Shown here piece after piece: positions 1 to 8,119 of a stretch of 16,991 nucleotides of DNA (its first letter is position 1; every line of letters starts with the position of its first letter). The position numbers and the translations under genes are program-made. The DNA is from JAJPXC01 sp964520525 (GTDB taxonomy: Bacteria; Bacteroidota; Bacteroidia; Bacteroidales; Muribaculaceae): NCBI GenBank assembly GCA_964520525.1, contig CAZFNR010000028.1, positions 1 to 16,991 of the forward strand, read 5' to 3'. The notes below the pieces were generated by a model. That model did not search any database and had not been told where the DNA came from. It was given only the letters and a program-made list of their open reading frames with translations.

Positions 1-5
1 AGGCT

Positions 6-452
6 ATGCCGACAAACCCCGTGACACCAAATGCCGAGCCGCCTACCGACCTTTCGGTCGTAAGCGACCCTCGCATCAGCGCAGCCTTCGCCGACATCGA
101 GAAATATCTCGCCGACAACTACGGCACTCAGACTGCTAAGCTCCGCTATAAGGACTACGCCAACGGCACCAGTCTTACCTCGGAAGATACAACCTTTGCC
201 GTGTCGCTCGTAATCCTGACGACCGCAGGCGGAGCCGCCCATCTCCCCGACAACGTGCTGTTGCTCGGCGGAGTCTCCTCGACCAACGATGTAAAATGGC
301 TCGCCGCCGAAATGAGAAACTTTACCAATTTCCTCATGCAGCTCTGCCCCAAGCATCTCATCCAGCACCTCGCCTTCGCCTTCGACAAAACCGAGAGCGA
401 CGATCCCCATATCGTCAAAGAGGCTGACGTCACCTGCATCCGCATCTACTAA
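6..452 (+). CDS. Hypothetical protein, 148 aa
   Basis: I do not recognise the family of this protein. It has a Pro/Thr-rich N-terminus (about residues 1-20), then a region that looks globular, with no obvious signal peptide, membrane segment or catalytic motif. Codon use is clearly GC-rich, unlike the AT-rich operon that follows, so it probably belongs to the chromosomal backbone or an older element. The ATG lies only 5 bp from the window edge, so an upstream start or operon partner cannot be excluded. A strong hairpin terminator follows 17 bp after the stop, making this the last gene of its transcription unit. Coding status is well supported by uninterrupted length and codon bias; function is unknown. 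Confidence 0.75.
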   Translation: MPTNPVTPNAEPPTDLSVVSDPRISAAFADIEKYLADNYGTQTAKLRYKDYANGTSLTSEDTTFAVSLVILTTAGGAAHLPDNVLLLGGVSSTNDVKWLAAEMRNFTNFLMQLCPKHLIQHLAFAFDKTESDDPHIVKEADVTCIRIY

Positions 453-468
453 GAGGTAATCTCACCCA

Positions 469-507
469 ACGCCCCGACAAGACTCACCCTCTTGCCGGGG
501 CGTTTTA
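469..507 (+). terminator. Rho-independent terminator
   Basis: Arms ACGCCCCGACAAG (469-481) and CTTGCCGGGGCGT (491-503) pair over 13 positions with a single A-C mismatch around a 9-nt loop. A T-rich tract (TTTTATATTT) follows. It ends the transcript of the upstream hypothetical gene and insulates the dnd operon. Confidence 0.85.
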
Positions 508-526
508 TATTTCTCAGCATATTTCA

Positions 527-556
527 TTGCCATGTGAAATATTTTCACTAATTTTG
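527..556 (+). promoter_or_regulatory. Bacteroidota-type promoter of the dnd operon
   Basis: TTG (527-529), a 19-bp spacer, then TAATTTTG (549-556) fits the Bacteroidota sigma-factor pattern TTG/TTTG-N19-TAnnTTTG. It lies 25 bp before the ATG of the first gene of the operon. No comparable promoter is evident between the following closely packed genes, so this one probably drives the whole 8.4-kb cluster. Confidence 0.7.
534..548 (+). promoter_or_regulatory. Palindromic operator candidate inside the dnd promoter
   Basis: GTGAAATATTTTCAC is a palindrome with 6-bp arms GTGAAA/TTTCAC around TAT. It lies in the promoter spacer and abuts the TAATTTTG element. A second overlapping dyad, ATTTCA (521-526) with TGAAAT (535-540), reuses the same half-site. 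A bound dimer would block RNA polymerase. The adjacent small HTH protein is the likeliest ligand, with the DndB-like protein as alternative; binding is inferred. Confidence 0.55.
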
Positions 557-581
557 CAACTGAACAACAAATTTGATTTAA

Positions 582-806
582 ATGGAAACAGATATTAATC
601 GACTAAAAGTAGTGTTAGTTGAGAAGAAAAAAACAAATAAATGGTTATGTGAGCAACTAAACGTTAATCCCTCAACCGTTTCTAAATGGTGTACTAATTC
701 TTCTCAACCAGATTTAGAAACTTTGATTAAAATATCACATCTATTAAATGTGGAACTTTCTGAATTAGTTAACAAACAATGTATCGATGGTCTCGCTAAT
801 GATTGA
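582..806 (+). CDS. Cro/CI-type (XRE) HTH transcriptional regulator, 74 aa
   Basis: This is a compact single-domain DNA-binding protein. A helix-turn-helix spans about residues 19-38 (TNKWLCEQLNVNPSTVSKWC), followed by the helix ETLIKISHLLNVELSEL that normally completes the five-helix XRE fold. There is no effector domain, so it probably acts as a simple repressor. It is the first gene of the dnd operon, 25 bp after a promoter containing a palindrome, which suggests autoregulation of the whole cluster. Its TGA (804-806) is 14 bp before the preferred dndC ATG. Known dnd clusters are usually controlled by DndB-type proteins; here both types of regulator are present. Confidence 0.85.
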   Translation: METDINRLKVVLVEKKKTNKWLCEQLNVNPSTVSKWCTNSSQPDLETLIKISHLLNVELSELVNKQCIDGLAND

Positions 807-820
807 TAGTCAAATCGAAT

Positions 821-2164
821 ATGAAAAATAAACGTATTGAATATATCATTGATGAGATTCTTGATCAGTATGCTTATGCTGATCAATCCAACCGACCATG
901 GATTATTGGGTTCAGCGGTGGTAAAGATTCCACTGTATTACTTATGCTGGTTTGGATTGCGCTGCAAAAGCTAAAAGATTTACCATGTCCATTCCAATTA
1001 AGGCGTCCTATTTATGTAGTTTGCAATGACACGATGGTAGAGAATCCAATTATTGCGAACTATGTTGACGATGTATTAGATCAAATTGAGATAAAAGCTA
1101 GAGAAGCAGATTTTCCAATTTTTGTTAGGAAAACAACACCTAGGCTCGAAGATTCTTTTTGGGTTAATGTTATCGGAAAGGGTTACCCTGTGCCTAACAC
1201 TGCCTTTAGATGGTGTACAGAAAAGATGAAAATCAAGCCTACAGCTCGTTTTATCACAGAACAGGTAGATGAATGTGGTGAAGCGATCATATTAATCGGC
1301 ACAAGAAAAGCAGAAAGTGCAACCCGAGCACGTTCTATCAAGAAGCATGAAATTCATGGTAAACGTCTAACTAAGCATACACTTTTGGCAAATACTTTTG
1401 TATATGCACCGATAAAAGAACTGATGCTTGAGGAGGTTTGGTTCATTATCAACTCCATTCCATCTCCATGGGGATTTGACAACAAGATATTATTCAATAT
1501 CTATCTTGATGCAAGTGCTGATGACTATGAATGTCCAACCGTTGTAACAGACAAAAGTCATGGATCTTGCGGTCAAAGTCGTTTTGGTTGTTGGACATGT
1601 ACTGTGATTAAAGATGATAAATCTATGCGCTCCCTGATTAAGAACGGTCGTGAATGGATGCAGCCACTCTATGATTTTAGATTAAAGCTCGATCAAGAAC
1701 GGAATCTGATTGAAAATAGGTTTCCTTTGCGACGTGATGGGAGAAAAGCAGTCAATGATATGGGTCCCTATACATTTACATATCGCGCCAAAATGTTAGA
1801 AGGATTACTACGTATCCAACATGAACTACAACAACATAATCCCAAGATAAAACTAATAACTGACCAGGAATTGATTGCAATTCAAGTAAACTGGTATAGA
1901 GATTTCAATTTTGGGCATCAAGTTTCAGAAATATATAATAAGATCTATAATTCCACACTAGCTATGGAAGATGGCAAGATAAAAAACAAACTGGAAGCTG
2001 AGCTAATGCGAGAGATTTGCAAAGAAAATATTGAAGAAGGCGAATTGATCGAGCAACTTTTGATGCTCCAAAAAAGTAAGTCTTTGATGCAACGTCGTAG
2101 AGGCTTAAAAACGGAAATAGAATCTCGCTTAGAGGAATTTGTCAAAGCAAAGAAGAAATCATGA
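821..2164 (+). CDS. dndC: DndC-like phosphorothioation ATP-pyrophosphatase / PAPS-reductase-family protein
   Basis: DndC is the iron-sulfur ATP pyrophosphatase that activates the DNA backbone for sulfur insertion in Dnd phosphorothioation. Visible from this start (447 aa): the PP-loop SGGKDSTV at about residues 32-39 after the hydrophobic strand WIIGF; the motif NTAFRWCTEKMKIKP with Cys132; GTRKAESATRAR; and a cluster Cys250, Cys257, Cys260 in CGQSRFGCWTC. With Cys132 these make four candidate Fe-S ligands. Length suits the family. I chose ATG 821; a TTG at 803 would overlap the regulator gene and add six residues. The stop overlaps the dndD ATG as ATGA, indicating translational coupling. No dndA lies nearby, so sulfur presumably comes from a chromosomal cysteine desulfurase, as known in some other Dnd hosts. 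Confidence 0.92.
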   Translation: MKNKRIEYIIDEILDQYAYADQSNRPWIIGFSGGKDSTVLLMLVWIALQKLKDLPCPFQLRRPIYVVCNDTMVENPIIANYVDDVLDQIEIKAREADFPIFVRKTTPRLEDSFWVNVIGKGYPVPNTAFRWCTEKMKIKPTARFITEQVDECGEAIILIGTRKAESATRARSIKKHEIHGKRLTKHTLLANTFVYAPIKELMLEEVWFIINSIPSPWGFDNKILFNIYLDASADDYECPTVVTDKSHGSCGQSRFGCWTCTVIKDDKSMRSLIKNGREWMQPLYDFRLKLDQERNLIENRFPLRRDGRKAVNDMGPYTFTYRAKMLEGLLRIQHELQQHNPKIKLITDQELIAIQVNWYRDFNFGHQVSEIYNKIYNSTLAMEDGKIKNKLEAELMREICKENIEEGELIEQLLMLQKSKSLMQRRRGLKTEIESRLEEFVKAKKKS

Positions 2165-4275
2165 CTATACGAGAAATCGAGCTAAATAACTTCCGTATTT
2201 ATAAAGGAAAAAATCGAATAGATCTTACTCCGGACGGTGACCGAAATCTTATTATCGTAAGTGGTAATAATGGTTTCGGCAAAACGACTTTTCTTATGTC
2301 TTTAGTATGGTGCTTATATGGCAAGAACATGGGAAAGGTGGATGAGCTATATCGTAAAGAAATCGATGAAAAAGGCGGATATAGTAAATATATTGGTAAT
2401 AGTCTCAATTTTGAAGCAAAGAAAAATGGTATAACCCGTTTTTCTGTTGCGGTTACATTCACTGATGTAGAGATTCCAGATACTCCATGCACTGAAATTA
2501 CTATAGTTCGCTCCTATGATAGTGCCACAAATTACGATGACGAGTTAGAGATTTTAATTGATGGCCGTAAGAACGATTTGTTTACGGGTACAAAGGAAGA
2601 AATTGCTAAAGAAGAAGAGATATTCATTCGTGATTATATACTACCTATTGAGATTGCGAAATTTTTCTTCTTTGACGCTGAGAAGATTGTGTCATTTGCA
2701 CAGATTAATACACCCGAGCAACGTAGAGACCTGAGCTTAGCATATTCTCAGGTTCTTGGTATTCAGAAATATGAAGATCTAAAATCTGAACTCGTAAGAA
2801 TTCAGGATGATTATAGAAAAACATCTGCCAAACCCCAAGAAAAGCGTGAATTCAATGGATTAATTGTCGAAATTGATTCCAAAGAGGAAACTATTATTTC
2901 TTTGACAGAAGATATTACCAATTTGGAGGAAGATCGTGTTATAAAACGCCATGATTCAGCTGAGCTTCAATCAAAATTAATTCGAGAAGGTGATTTAATG
3001 TCTGTTGAAGAGTTAGAGAAACTGAATAACCGCAGAATTGAACTTGATGAAACCTTAAAAGCCACAGAGGAAGGGCTTAAAGATTTCTATAGTTTAATAC
3101 CATTTGGACTATCCGGAAATCTTTTAGCAGAAATTACCACTCAATTAGAGACTGAAAAAGCATATAAACAGAATAAACTTCAGCTCGAGGGTGTTAATGA
3201 TAAAACCGACATTATACTTGGAGATATTGAAGAAGCAAAGAAAAATCTTCATTTCCCAATTGATATAAAAGCTCGCGACTTTTATGAGACCCAAATTAGA
3301 CAACTCATCAAGAAACATTTCTACAATGGGTTAGATGATAGTAAATTTGAGCATTTTAGCACATTACACGATTTCAGTCAGGGACAGACTGAAGAATTTG
3401 TGCGTCTAATTGTGAAAATTAAAGATAGTAAATCATCATTTGAAAGTCTCTTTAGTAAATACACAAAACTAAAAGCCGAACTGTTTTCCATTGAGAAGAA
3501 TATCCGTGAAGCGGAGAAGAAGGCTGAAAGCGATTATGTACAAAACTTAAGAGCACGAAAGGAAAGACTTGATCGAGAGATAGATTCTATTGGAGAGGAG
3601 ATTGGTAAAAAACAACTTGAGATTGAATCTCTAAAAGAACAAGTCATAGCACACAAAAAGCAGAAAGAAATTCTTTCTAAAAAGATCGAAGTTTCTGATC
3701 AAAACCGTGCTGTAGATAATGAGGCAACACGTCTCATAAATGCCATCCGGAAGTTTCTTATTCGCTTTAAAGATGAAAAGAAGAAAGCTTTGGCGAATAA
3801 ACTTGAAACGAAGTTACAATCCTATCTACACAAAACCAATCTTGTCAAAAAGGTCGTAGTTGATATCAATGGTGATGGTGACGATGTTGATATTAGTTTA
3901 TTTGGCTACGATGACAGGAAGATTGATAATAGCATTCTCTCCATGGGAGAACGCCAGATGTTCGCATCTGCACTTTTAAGCGCGCTAGTCGATGAGACCG
4001 AAATTGAGTTTCCAGTCTTCATCGATAGTCCAATGCAGAAATTTGACCCACGTCATACAAAGAATGTTTTAACTAAGTTCTATCCCAATGTGTCAAAACA
4101 AGTTATTCTTTTCCCTCTTCTTAAGAAAGAATTAACGGAAGAAGAATATCACTATATAGAACCAATAGTTAGCAGAGCATATTTGATTGACAATGAAATG
4201 GGTGGCTCTCATTTTATTGAAGTTAAGCCTGAAAATCTTTTTGAAGAATATAATACTCGAGAATATGCAAATTAA
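2161..4275 (+). CDS. dndD: DndD-like SMC/RecN-type ATPase of the phosphorothioation complex
   Basis: DndD is the coiled-coil ABC/SMC-like ATPase of the Dnd modification complex, thought to open or nick DNA for sulfur insertion. This 704-aa protein starts with a typical SMC head (IREIELNNFRIY) and Walker A GNNGFGKT at residues 35-42. A long charged, coiled-coil-rich middle follows (about residues 220-560, many E/K/L heptads). The C-terminal head half has a signature SMGERQ near residue 592 and Walker B VFIDSP near 617-622. No CxxC zinc-hook motif is seen, which separates it from Rad50. It overlaps dndC by 4 bp and the following gene by 11 bp, so all three are probably co-translated. Confidence 0.9.
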   Translation: MTIREIELNNFRIYKGKNRIDLTPDGDRNLIIVSGNNGFGKTTFLMSLVWCLYGKNMGKVDELYRKEIDEKGGYSKYIGNSLNFEAKKNGITRFSVAVTFTDVEIPDTPCTEITIVRSYDSATNYDDELEILIDGRKNDLFTGTKEEIAKEEEIFIRDYILPIEIAKFFFFDAEKIVSFAQINTPEQRRDLSLAYSQVLGIQKYEDLKSELVRIQDDYRKTSAKPQEKREFNGLIVEIDSKEETIISLTEDITNLEEDRVIKRHDSAELQSKLIREGDLMSVEELEKLNNRRIELDETLKATEEGLKDFYSLIPFGLSGNLLAEITTQLETEKAYKQNKLQLEGVNDKTDIILGDIEEAKKNLHFPIDIKARDFYETQIRQLIKKHFYNGLDDSKFEHFSTLHDFSQGQTEEFVRLIVKIKDSKSSFESLFSKYTKLKAELFSIEKNIREAEKKAESDYVQNLRARKERLDREIDSIGEEIGKKQLEIESLKEQVIAHKKQKEILSKKIEVSDQNRAVDNEATRLINAIRKFLIRFKDEKKKALANKLETKLQSYLHKTNLVKKVVVDINGDGDDVDISLFGYDDRKIDNSILSMGERQMFASALLSALVDETEIEFPVFIDSPMQKFDPRHTKNVLTKFYPNVSKQVILFPLLKKELTEEEYHYIEPIVSRAYLIDNEMGGSHFIEVKPENLFEEYNTREYAN

Positions 4276-5845
4276 TATAAGGACATCGGGAGAGAACCAA
4301 GCTATCGTAACACAGTTGACGAGAAAGCTTCCAGGTGGAACTAAGGAAAATGTGATAGCTCGTATCGCATTGGGATATTCCCTATCAACGGGCAAGAGAT
4401 TTACCCCTCAAGAATTCTCTTCATATGATTCTCAAGGAAAAGAATATAAGGATCACATTTTGTTTGAAGGACAATATCGTGATTTCTTCATCGCTCTTAT
4501 TTGTCAGGCTTATGGAATACCTAAAAACGATGATCTTATTCCTAAATACATAAAACTTCATGTGGATCACGGGCTCGAAAAGATAAATTATCTGTTTGAG
4601 CATAATCCCCAATATGCATTTTTTGATTTTCTTACTGAATACTTTAGTAAGGGAGTTGATGCTATTGAAGATACTCCTGAAAGTTTTGACTCCGTTGAAA
4701 ATAGGAATCAACACATCTCAAAGAGTGTTTTCTCTGGCCCAATAAATATCAAGGTCGGTTATAATCTTTCCACTGGGGAAGACATATACTGTTGCTTTAA
4801 TGATTCCACCCGCTATAATAATCAGCATATAGCTGTAGCAGGAAAATCAGGCTCAGGTAAAACTCAATTTGCACTTGAGTTTCTTCGTCAACTTCATAAG
4901 CAAACTCAGGGTCAAGTGAACTTTCTGTTCTTAGATTTCAAGGGCCTTAGTGAAGATGATAAATCTAAAATGAGCGATTTCTTTACAGAAACTCATACCG
5001 AATGTATTAGTGCGCCTCATATGCCTTTCCCCTTAAATCCTGTTTCTTTCATCGATAACGTGAACGAAAAGAACAAATTAGTGGGAATAAATAAATTTGT
5101 GGATATCATTGCCAAATATTCCAATATCGGGAAAAAACAACAACAAACTTTAAAGGATGCGACGAAAGAAGCATTTATCAACAATAAGGATGGTAAGCAC
5201 CCCTCCTTAAAGGAGATTTACGACTTGGTTATTGATGCTGTTGGAGATACGCGTGACACTCTTACTGAAATTATGGAAAGACTCAGTGAGTATGAGCTTT
5301 TTGCATCAAAAGTAAATGATCCAAGTATCTTCCTTAACAATAACTATTACTTCTCCTTATCAGGAGAACTGGATAGTACGGTTCGCTTTACCTCAATATT
5401 CCTTATCATAAATTACATTTTTAATGTATTTACGAATATGGGAGGTACAGAGGTGGTAGAAGGAAATAGGAGTATGCGCTACGTCCTTATGATAGATGAA
5501 GCTCATGACCTTTTCCGCGAAAAGAAATCATTGGAAATATTGGAGGTCCTTTTAAGAAAAATCCGTTCCTATGGCGTTTCTATCGTTCTCCTTTCTCAGG
5601 GTATTTCAGAATATAATCAGGGAAACTTTGATTTTTCGCAAGAGTGTGAGACTGCATTCCTTTTACCTATTAATGACCTTAACAATACAAAGGCCATAAA
5701 TAAATTCCTTGGTTTAAGCGAAAAGGATGGAATTCGCACAATGCGAAATCTTGAGAAACTTGATAATGGACAGTGTGTTTCCAATATTAAAGAGTTGCCC
5801 AAGGGAGACTTGTTTGAAGTTGTCCAATATTATAAAGAAAAGTAA
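4265..5845 (+). CDS. dndE: DndE domain fused to HerA/FtsK-like ATPase, 526 aa
   Basis: Residues 1 to about 125 match DndE, the small Dnd protein that binds nicked DNA: ENVIARIALGYSLSTGK, the GKE-containing segment, and DFFIALICQAYG are characteristic. A linker leads to an ATPase domain with Walker A GKSGSGKT at 193-200, a strand FLFLDFKG, Walker B YVLMIDEAHDLF (D411, E412), and a sensor-like segment VSIVLLSQGISEY. These are typical of HerA/FtsK-type DNA translocases and of ATPases in restriction systems. Stand-alone DndE proteins are only about 110-150 aa, so this is a fusion. ATG 4265 was chosen because it begins right at the DndE domain and overlaps dndD by 11 bp; an earlier ATG at 4187 would give an 89-bp overlap. 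The ATPase could replace a DndH-type restriction motor; that role is inferred. Confidence 0.85.
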   Translation: MQINIRTSGENQAIVTQLTRKLPGGTKENVIARIALGYSLSTGKRFTPQEFSSYDSQGKEYKDHILFEGQYRDFFIALICQAYGIPKNDDLIPKYIKLHVDHGLEKINYLFEHNPQYAFFDFLTEYFSKGVDAIEDTPESFDSVENRNQHISKSVFSGPINIKVGYNLSTGEDIYCCFNDSTRYNNQHIAVAGKSGSGKTQFALEFLRQLHKQTQGQVNFLFLDFKGLSEDDKSKMSDFFTETHTECISAPHMPFPLNPVSFIDNVNEKNKLVGINKFVDIIAKYSNIGKKQQQTLKDATKEAFINNKDGKHPSLKEIYDLVIDAVGDTRDTLTEIMERLSEYELFASKVNDPSIFLNNNYYFSLSGELDSTVRFTSIFLIINYIFNVFTNMGGTEVVEGNRSMRYVLMIDEAHDLFREKKSLEILEVLLRKIRSYGVSIVLLSQGISEYNQGNFDFSQECETAFLLPINDLNNTKAINKFLGLSEKDGIRTMRNLEKLDNGQCVSNIKELPKGDLFEVVQYYKEK

Positions 5846-5856
5846 GAAGTAATCGT

Positions 5857-6276
5857 ATGGACTGGATAAAATCTCATAAACGGAAACTAATGTTCTTCAT
5901 ATTATTCTTTATAGTATGCGGTTCAAGTAGTATCTGGATGTCTTTTTTGTTCTTAGAAAATGTTGGATGTAAAGATGTTGCGATAGGATTAATCACAATT
6001 GCAATTGCTTCTGTATGTGCATCGGCCGAAAGAGTTCTAGAAAGAATAGGGAAACCAAAGCCAATAAAAGATGATGACGACTTTTACGGAATAGCTTGGT
6101 TAGTCGTTCCTCTTTTAGCCTCGATTCTAGTAGTTGGTATTTTGAAACGCTCTGATATTTGGGCACTTATTATATCTATTATACTTTACCTAGTGTATTG
6201 CTCGATTTGGTGGTATCAAAATCGGGACAGAGATATTTTTAACAATGCTAGTAATGCTCTCGGAGGAGAAATATAA
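5857..6276 (+). CDS. Four-transmembrane-helix small protein in dnd operon
   Basis: I do not recognise a named family for this 139-aa protein. Four hydrophobic stretches are visible, at about residues 10-33, 41-58, 77-96 and 101-120. A charged cytoplasm-like loop (about 59-75, including four consecutive Asp) splits them into two hairpins. The N-terminus is positively charged (KSHKRK) and fits an inside orientation. It starts 11 bp after the DndE-ATPase stop and ends 7 bp before the preferred DndB start, so it is embedded in the operon rather than appended. Small multi-helix proteins of this kind often serve as membrane effectors in defence systems. Here that is only a suggestion; it could also anchor the ATPase. 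Confidence 0.75.
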   Translation: MDWIKSHKRKLMFFILFFIVCGSSSIWMSFLFLENVGCKDVAIGLITIAIASVCASAERVLERIGKPKPIKDDDDFYGIAWLVVPLLASILVVGILKRSDIWALIISIILYLVYCSIWWYQNRDRDIFNNASNALGGEI

Positions 6277-6283
6277 TTTTGAT

Positions 6284-7498
6284 ATGATACGAATATCCGC
6301 CATAAAAGTGAGTCAACCTCTTGGTGATTTCTTTGTCGCAAAACTAACTGCCCGACGTCTTTTAGAAATTTCTACTTCATCGGTGGCTCGATATAATGAA
6401 GAAGGAAGAATAATAGGAAATCAGAGGCCCTTAAATATACCGAGATTAAAACTAATTGCTAATTTCATTAAATCAGCTGAAATGAGTTTTCCGACATCAA
6501 TTCTCATTGCAGCTAATGTTGATTCCGAAGGTCACATCATTGAAGACTCATCTAAACGATGGAACTTTATAGAAACAGATGTACCGGATTGCTTCATTAT
6601 TGAAATACCTGAAGGCATATCTTCTATAATAATTGATGGCCAGCATAGATTAAATGCATTTTCCTATACCCAAGATGAATATAAAGATATTGAATTAGTA
6701 TGCTCTATATTCTTTGATCTGCCAAATCCATATCAAGCATATTTATTTGCTACAATTAACGGAAATCAGAAAAGAGTAGATAAAAGTCTTGCTCTGGAGT
6801 TATTTGGATATGACGTGGAGGATAAACCAGCAAACACGTGGTCACCGGAAAAATTGGCAGTATACCTTACCCGTAGATTTAATTTCAAAACAGACTCCCC
6901 ATTATATAATAAAATTAAGCTTGCTCCTCTTTATTCCAACATAGAGAAATCTGTTGATAAAAGTAAATGGTTATTATCAACAGCTGCAATGGTTGATGGC
7001 ATCATGCTTCTTATCTCATCGAACCCACAGATGGATCGAGACTTCCTTGCTATGAAGCATTCTATTTGGTCTAGAACTAATACTCGTTCAGATTTAAAGA
7101 AATTACGAGATGATAAAAAGAAGGACAACTCTGTTTTAAGATATTTATACCTTGAAAATAGGGACGAAGAAATATATGATATTGTATATAGATATTTCCA
7201 TGCGGTTAATGAGATTCTTTGGGAAAAACCGAATAAAGATAGTGTAATTTTTAAAACTATCGGCATTTCTGTGTTATTTGAATTATTGAAATCAATAATC
7301 GAACAGAAAGGAATCCAAGATTCCTATGAAAGTTGTATTCAATCAATTTCTGATATTGACTATTCAAGTAATTACTTCTCACTATCAGGAATAGGTAAAA
7401 CAAGACTACGTAGGATATTGAAATTCAAAATGGGACTAATTGATGAAAATCAATTGAAAGAAGAAGATTTGGCTTTTTTTTCGTCCACTCCATTGTAA
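6284..7498 (+). CDS. dndB: DndB-like DGQHR-domain protein, 404 aa
   Basis: The diagnostic motif DGQHR lies at residues 118-122 in the segment SIIIDGQHRLNAF. It is preceded by the typical DGQHR-family N-terminal arrangement: a QPLGDFFVAKLTARRL strand-helix, then RPLNIPRLKLIANFI and PTSILIAANV. DndB proteins of Dnd systems carry this domain and can repress transcription of dnd genes. I chose ATG 6284 because a Shine-Dalgarno-like GGAGGAG (6262-6268) lies upstream and the domain begins at once. Two earlier in-frame ATGs (6245, 6254) overlap the membrane-protein gene. The next gene follows 12 bp after the stop. Whether it regulates the operon, when an HTH regulator is already present, or helps in modification cannot be told from sequence. 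Confidence 0.82.
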   Translation: MIRISAIKVSQPLGDFFVAKLTARRLLEISTSSVARYNEEGRIIGNQRPLNIPRLKLIANFIKSAEMSFPTSILIAANVDSEGHIIEDSSKRWNFIETDVPDCFIIEIPEGISSIIIDGQHRLNAFSYTQDEYKDIELVCSIFFDLPNPYQAYLFATINGNQKRVDKSLALELFGYDVEDKPANTWSPEKLAVYLTRRFNFKTDSPLYNKIKLAPLYSNIEKSVDKSKWLLSTAAMVDGIMLLISSNPQMDRDFLAMKHSIWSRTNTRSDLKKLRDDKKKDNSVLRYLYLENRDEEIYDIVYRYFHAVNEILWEKPNKDSVIFKTIGISVLFELLKSIIEQKGIQDSYESCIQSISDIDYSSNYFSLSGIGKTRLRRILKFKMGLIDENQLKEEDLAFFSSTPL

Positions 7499-7510
7499 TA
7501 TTAAGATAAT

Positions 7511-8089
7511 ATGGCTAAACGTATTCTAATAATAAAAGCATGCGGTAACACAGATGAACCCCATGAATGCAACAGTATCTGTGAACAATCTAGGCTTTAT
7601 GGCATTGATGCAGTATGCGAATGTGTTAAAGACAATCAAGATCTAGAGCATATCCTAGCGACAAATGGGCAATTTGATTATATCTATTTAAGTGCACATG
7701 GTAATTCCGAAGGTTTTGGAAGCGAAGATGGGCGCGTTGATATGAGTTGGCAGAAGCTCTCTATCTCATTATGTACATATAAGTGTATGAATGAGGAGAG
7801 TATATTGATGTTATCCTGTTGTAGAGGAGGCCTAATGGATGTTGCGTATAATATGTTTTTAACTTGTCAAAATATTTGTTATGTTCTAGGTCCACGTCAA
7901 AGTCTTACATCCGCTGATATGCATATATGTTTTGGTGTCTTTCTATATAATATGGAAATACGAAAAGTAGATCCTATTATTGCCTGTGAAAAGATAAAGT
8001 TAGCTACTGATCAACGTTTTTCATGCTATGATAGAGAAGAAGAAAGTATTAATTTGATGAATTACAATAACTACTATTTCTGTACCTAA
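7511..8089 (+). CDS. Minimal CHAT/caspase-like Cys-His peptidase candidate, 192 aa
   Basis: The sequence follows the core of CHAT/caspase-fold peptidases. There is an N-terminal strand RILIIKA, then FDYIYLSAHG with candidate catalytic His63 and SILMLSCCRGG with candidate catalytic Cys104 (aligning with the Cys in the common LSAC motif; Cys103 takes the Ala place). A strand CYVLGPRQSLTSADM and helix FGVFLYNM then parallel the segment in CHAT proteins that precedes the helix FY..L. It is essentially a bare catalytic domain without TPR or sensor region, so a partner must activate it. The protein is unusually Cys-rich (15 of 192). It sits 12 bp after dndB and 30 bp before the HEPN-motif gene, on the same strand. 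Peptidase assignment rests on motif order only; homology was not tested. Confidence 0.68.
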   Translation: MAKRILIIKACGNTDEPHECNSICEQSRLYGIDAVCECVKDNQDLEHILATNGQFDYIYLSAHGNSEGFGSEDGRVDMSWQKLSISLCTYKCMNEESILMLSCCRGGLMDVAYNMFLTCQNICYVLGPRQSLTSADMHICFGVFLYNMEIRKVDPIIACEKIKLATDQRFSCYDREEESINLMNYNNYYFCT

Positions 8090-8119
8090 TGTTACATAAA
8101 AACTATTCAAACTTTAGTA

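Noticed and set aside
803..820. TTG start for dndC
   Set aside because: It would overlap the regulator stop and add six residues without family support; ATG 821 places the PP-loop at the expected distance from the N-terminus. Not fully excluded.
4187..4264. Earlier start for the DndE-ATPase gene
   Set aside because: The extra 26 residues are encoded inside dndD in another frame and do not belong to the DndE domain, which begins at ATG 4265.
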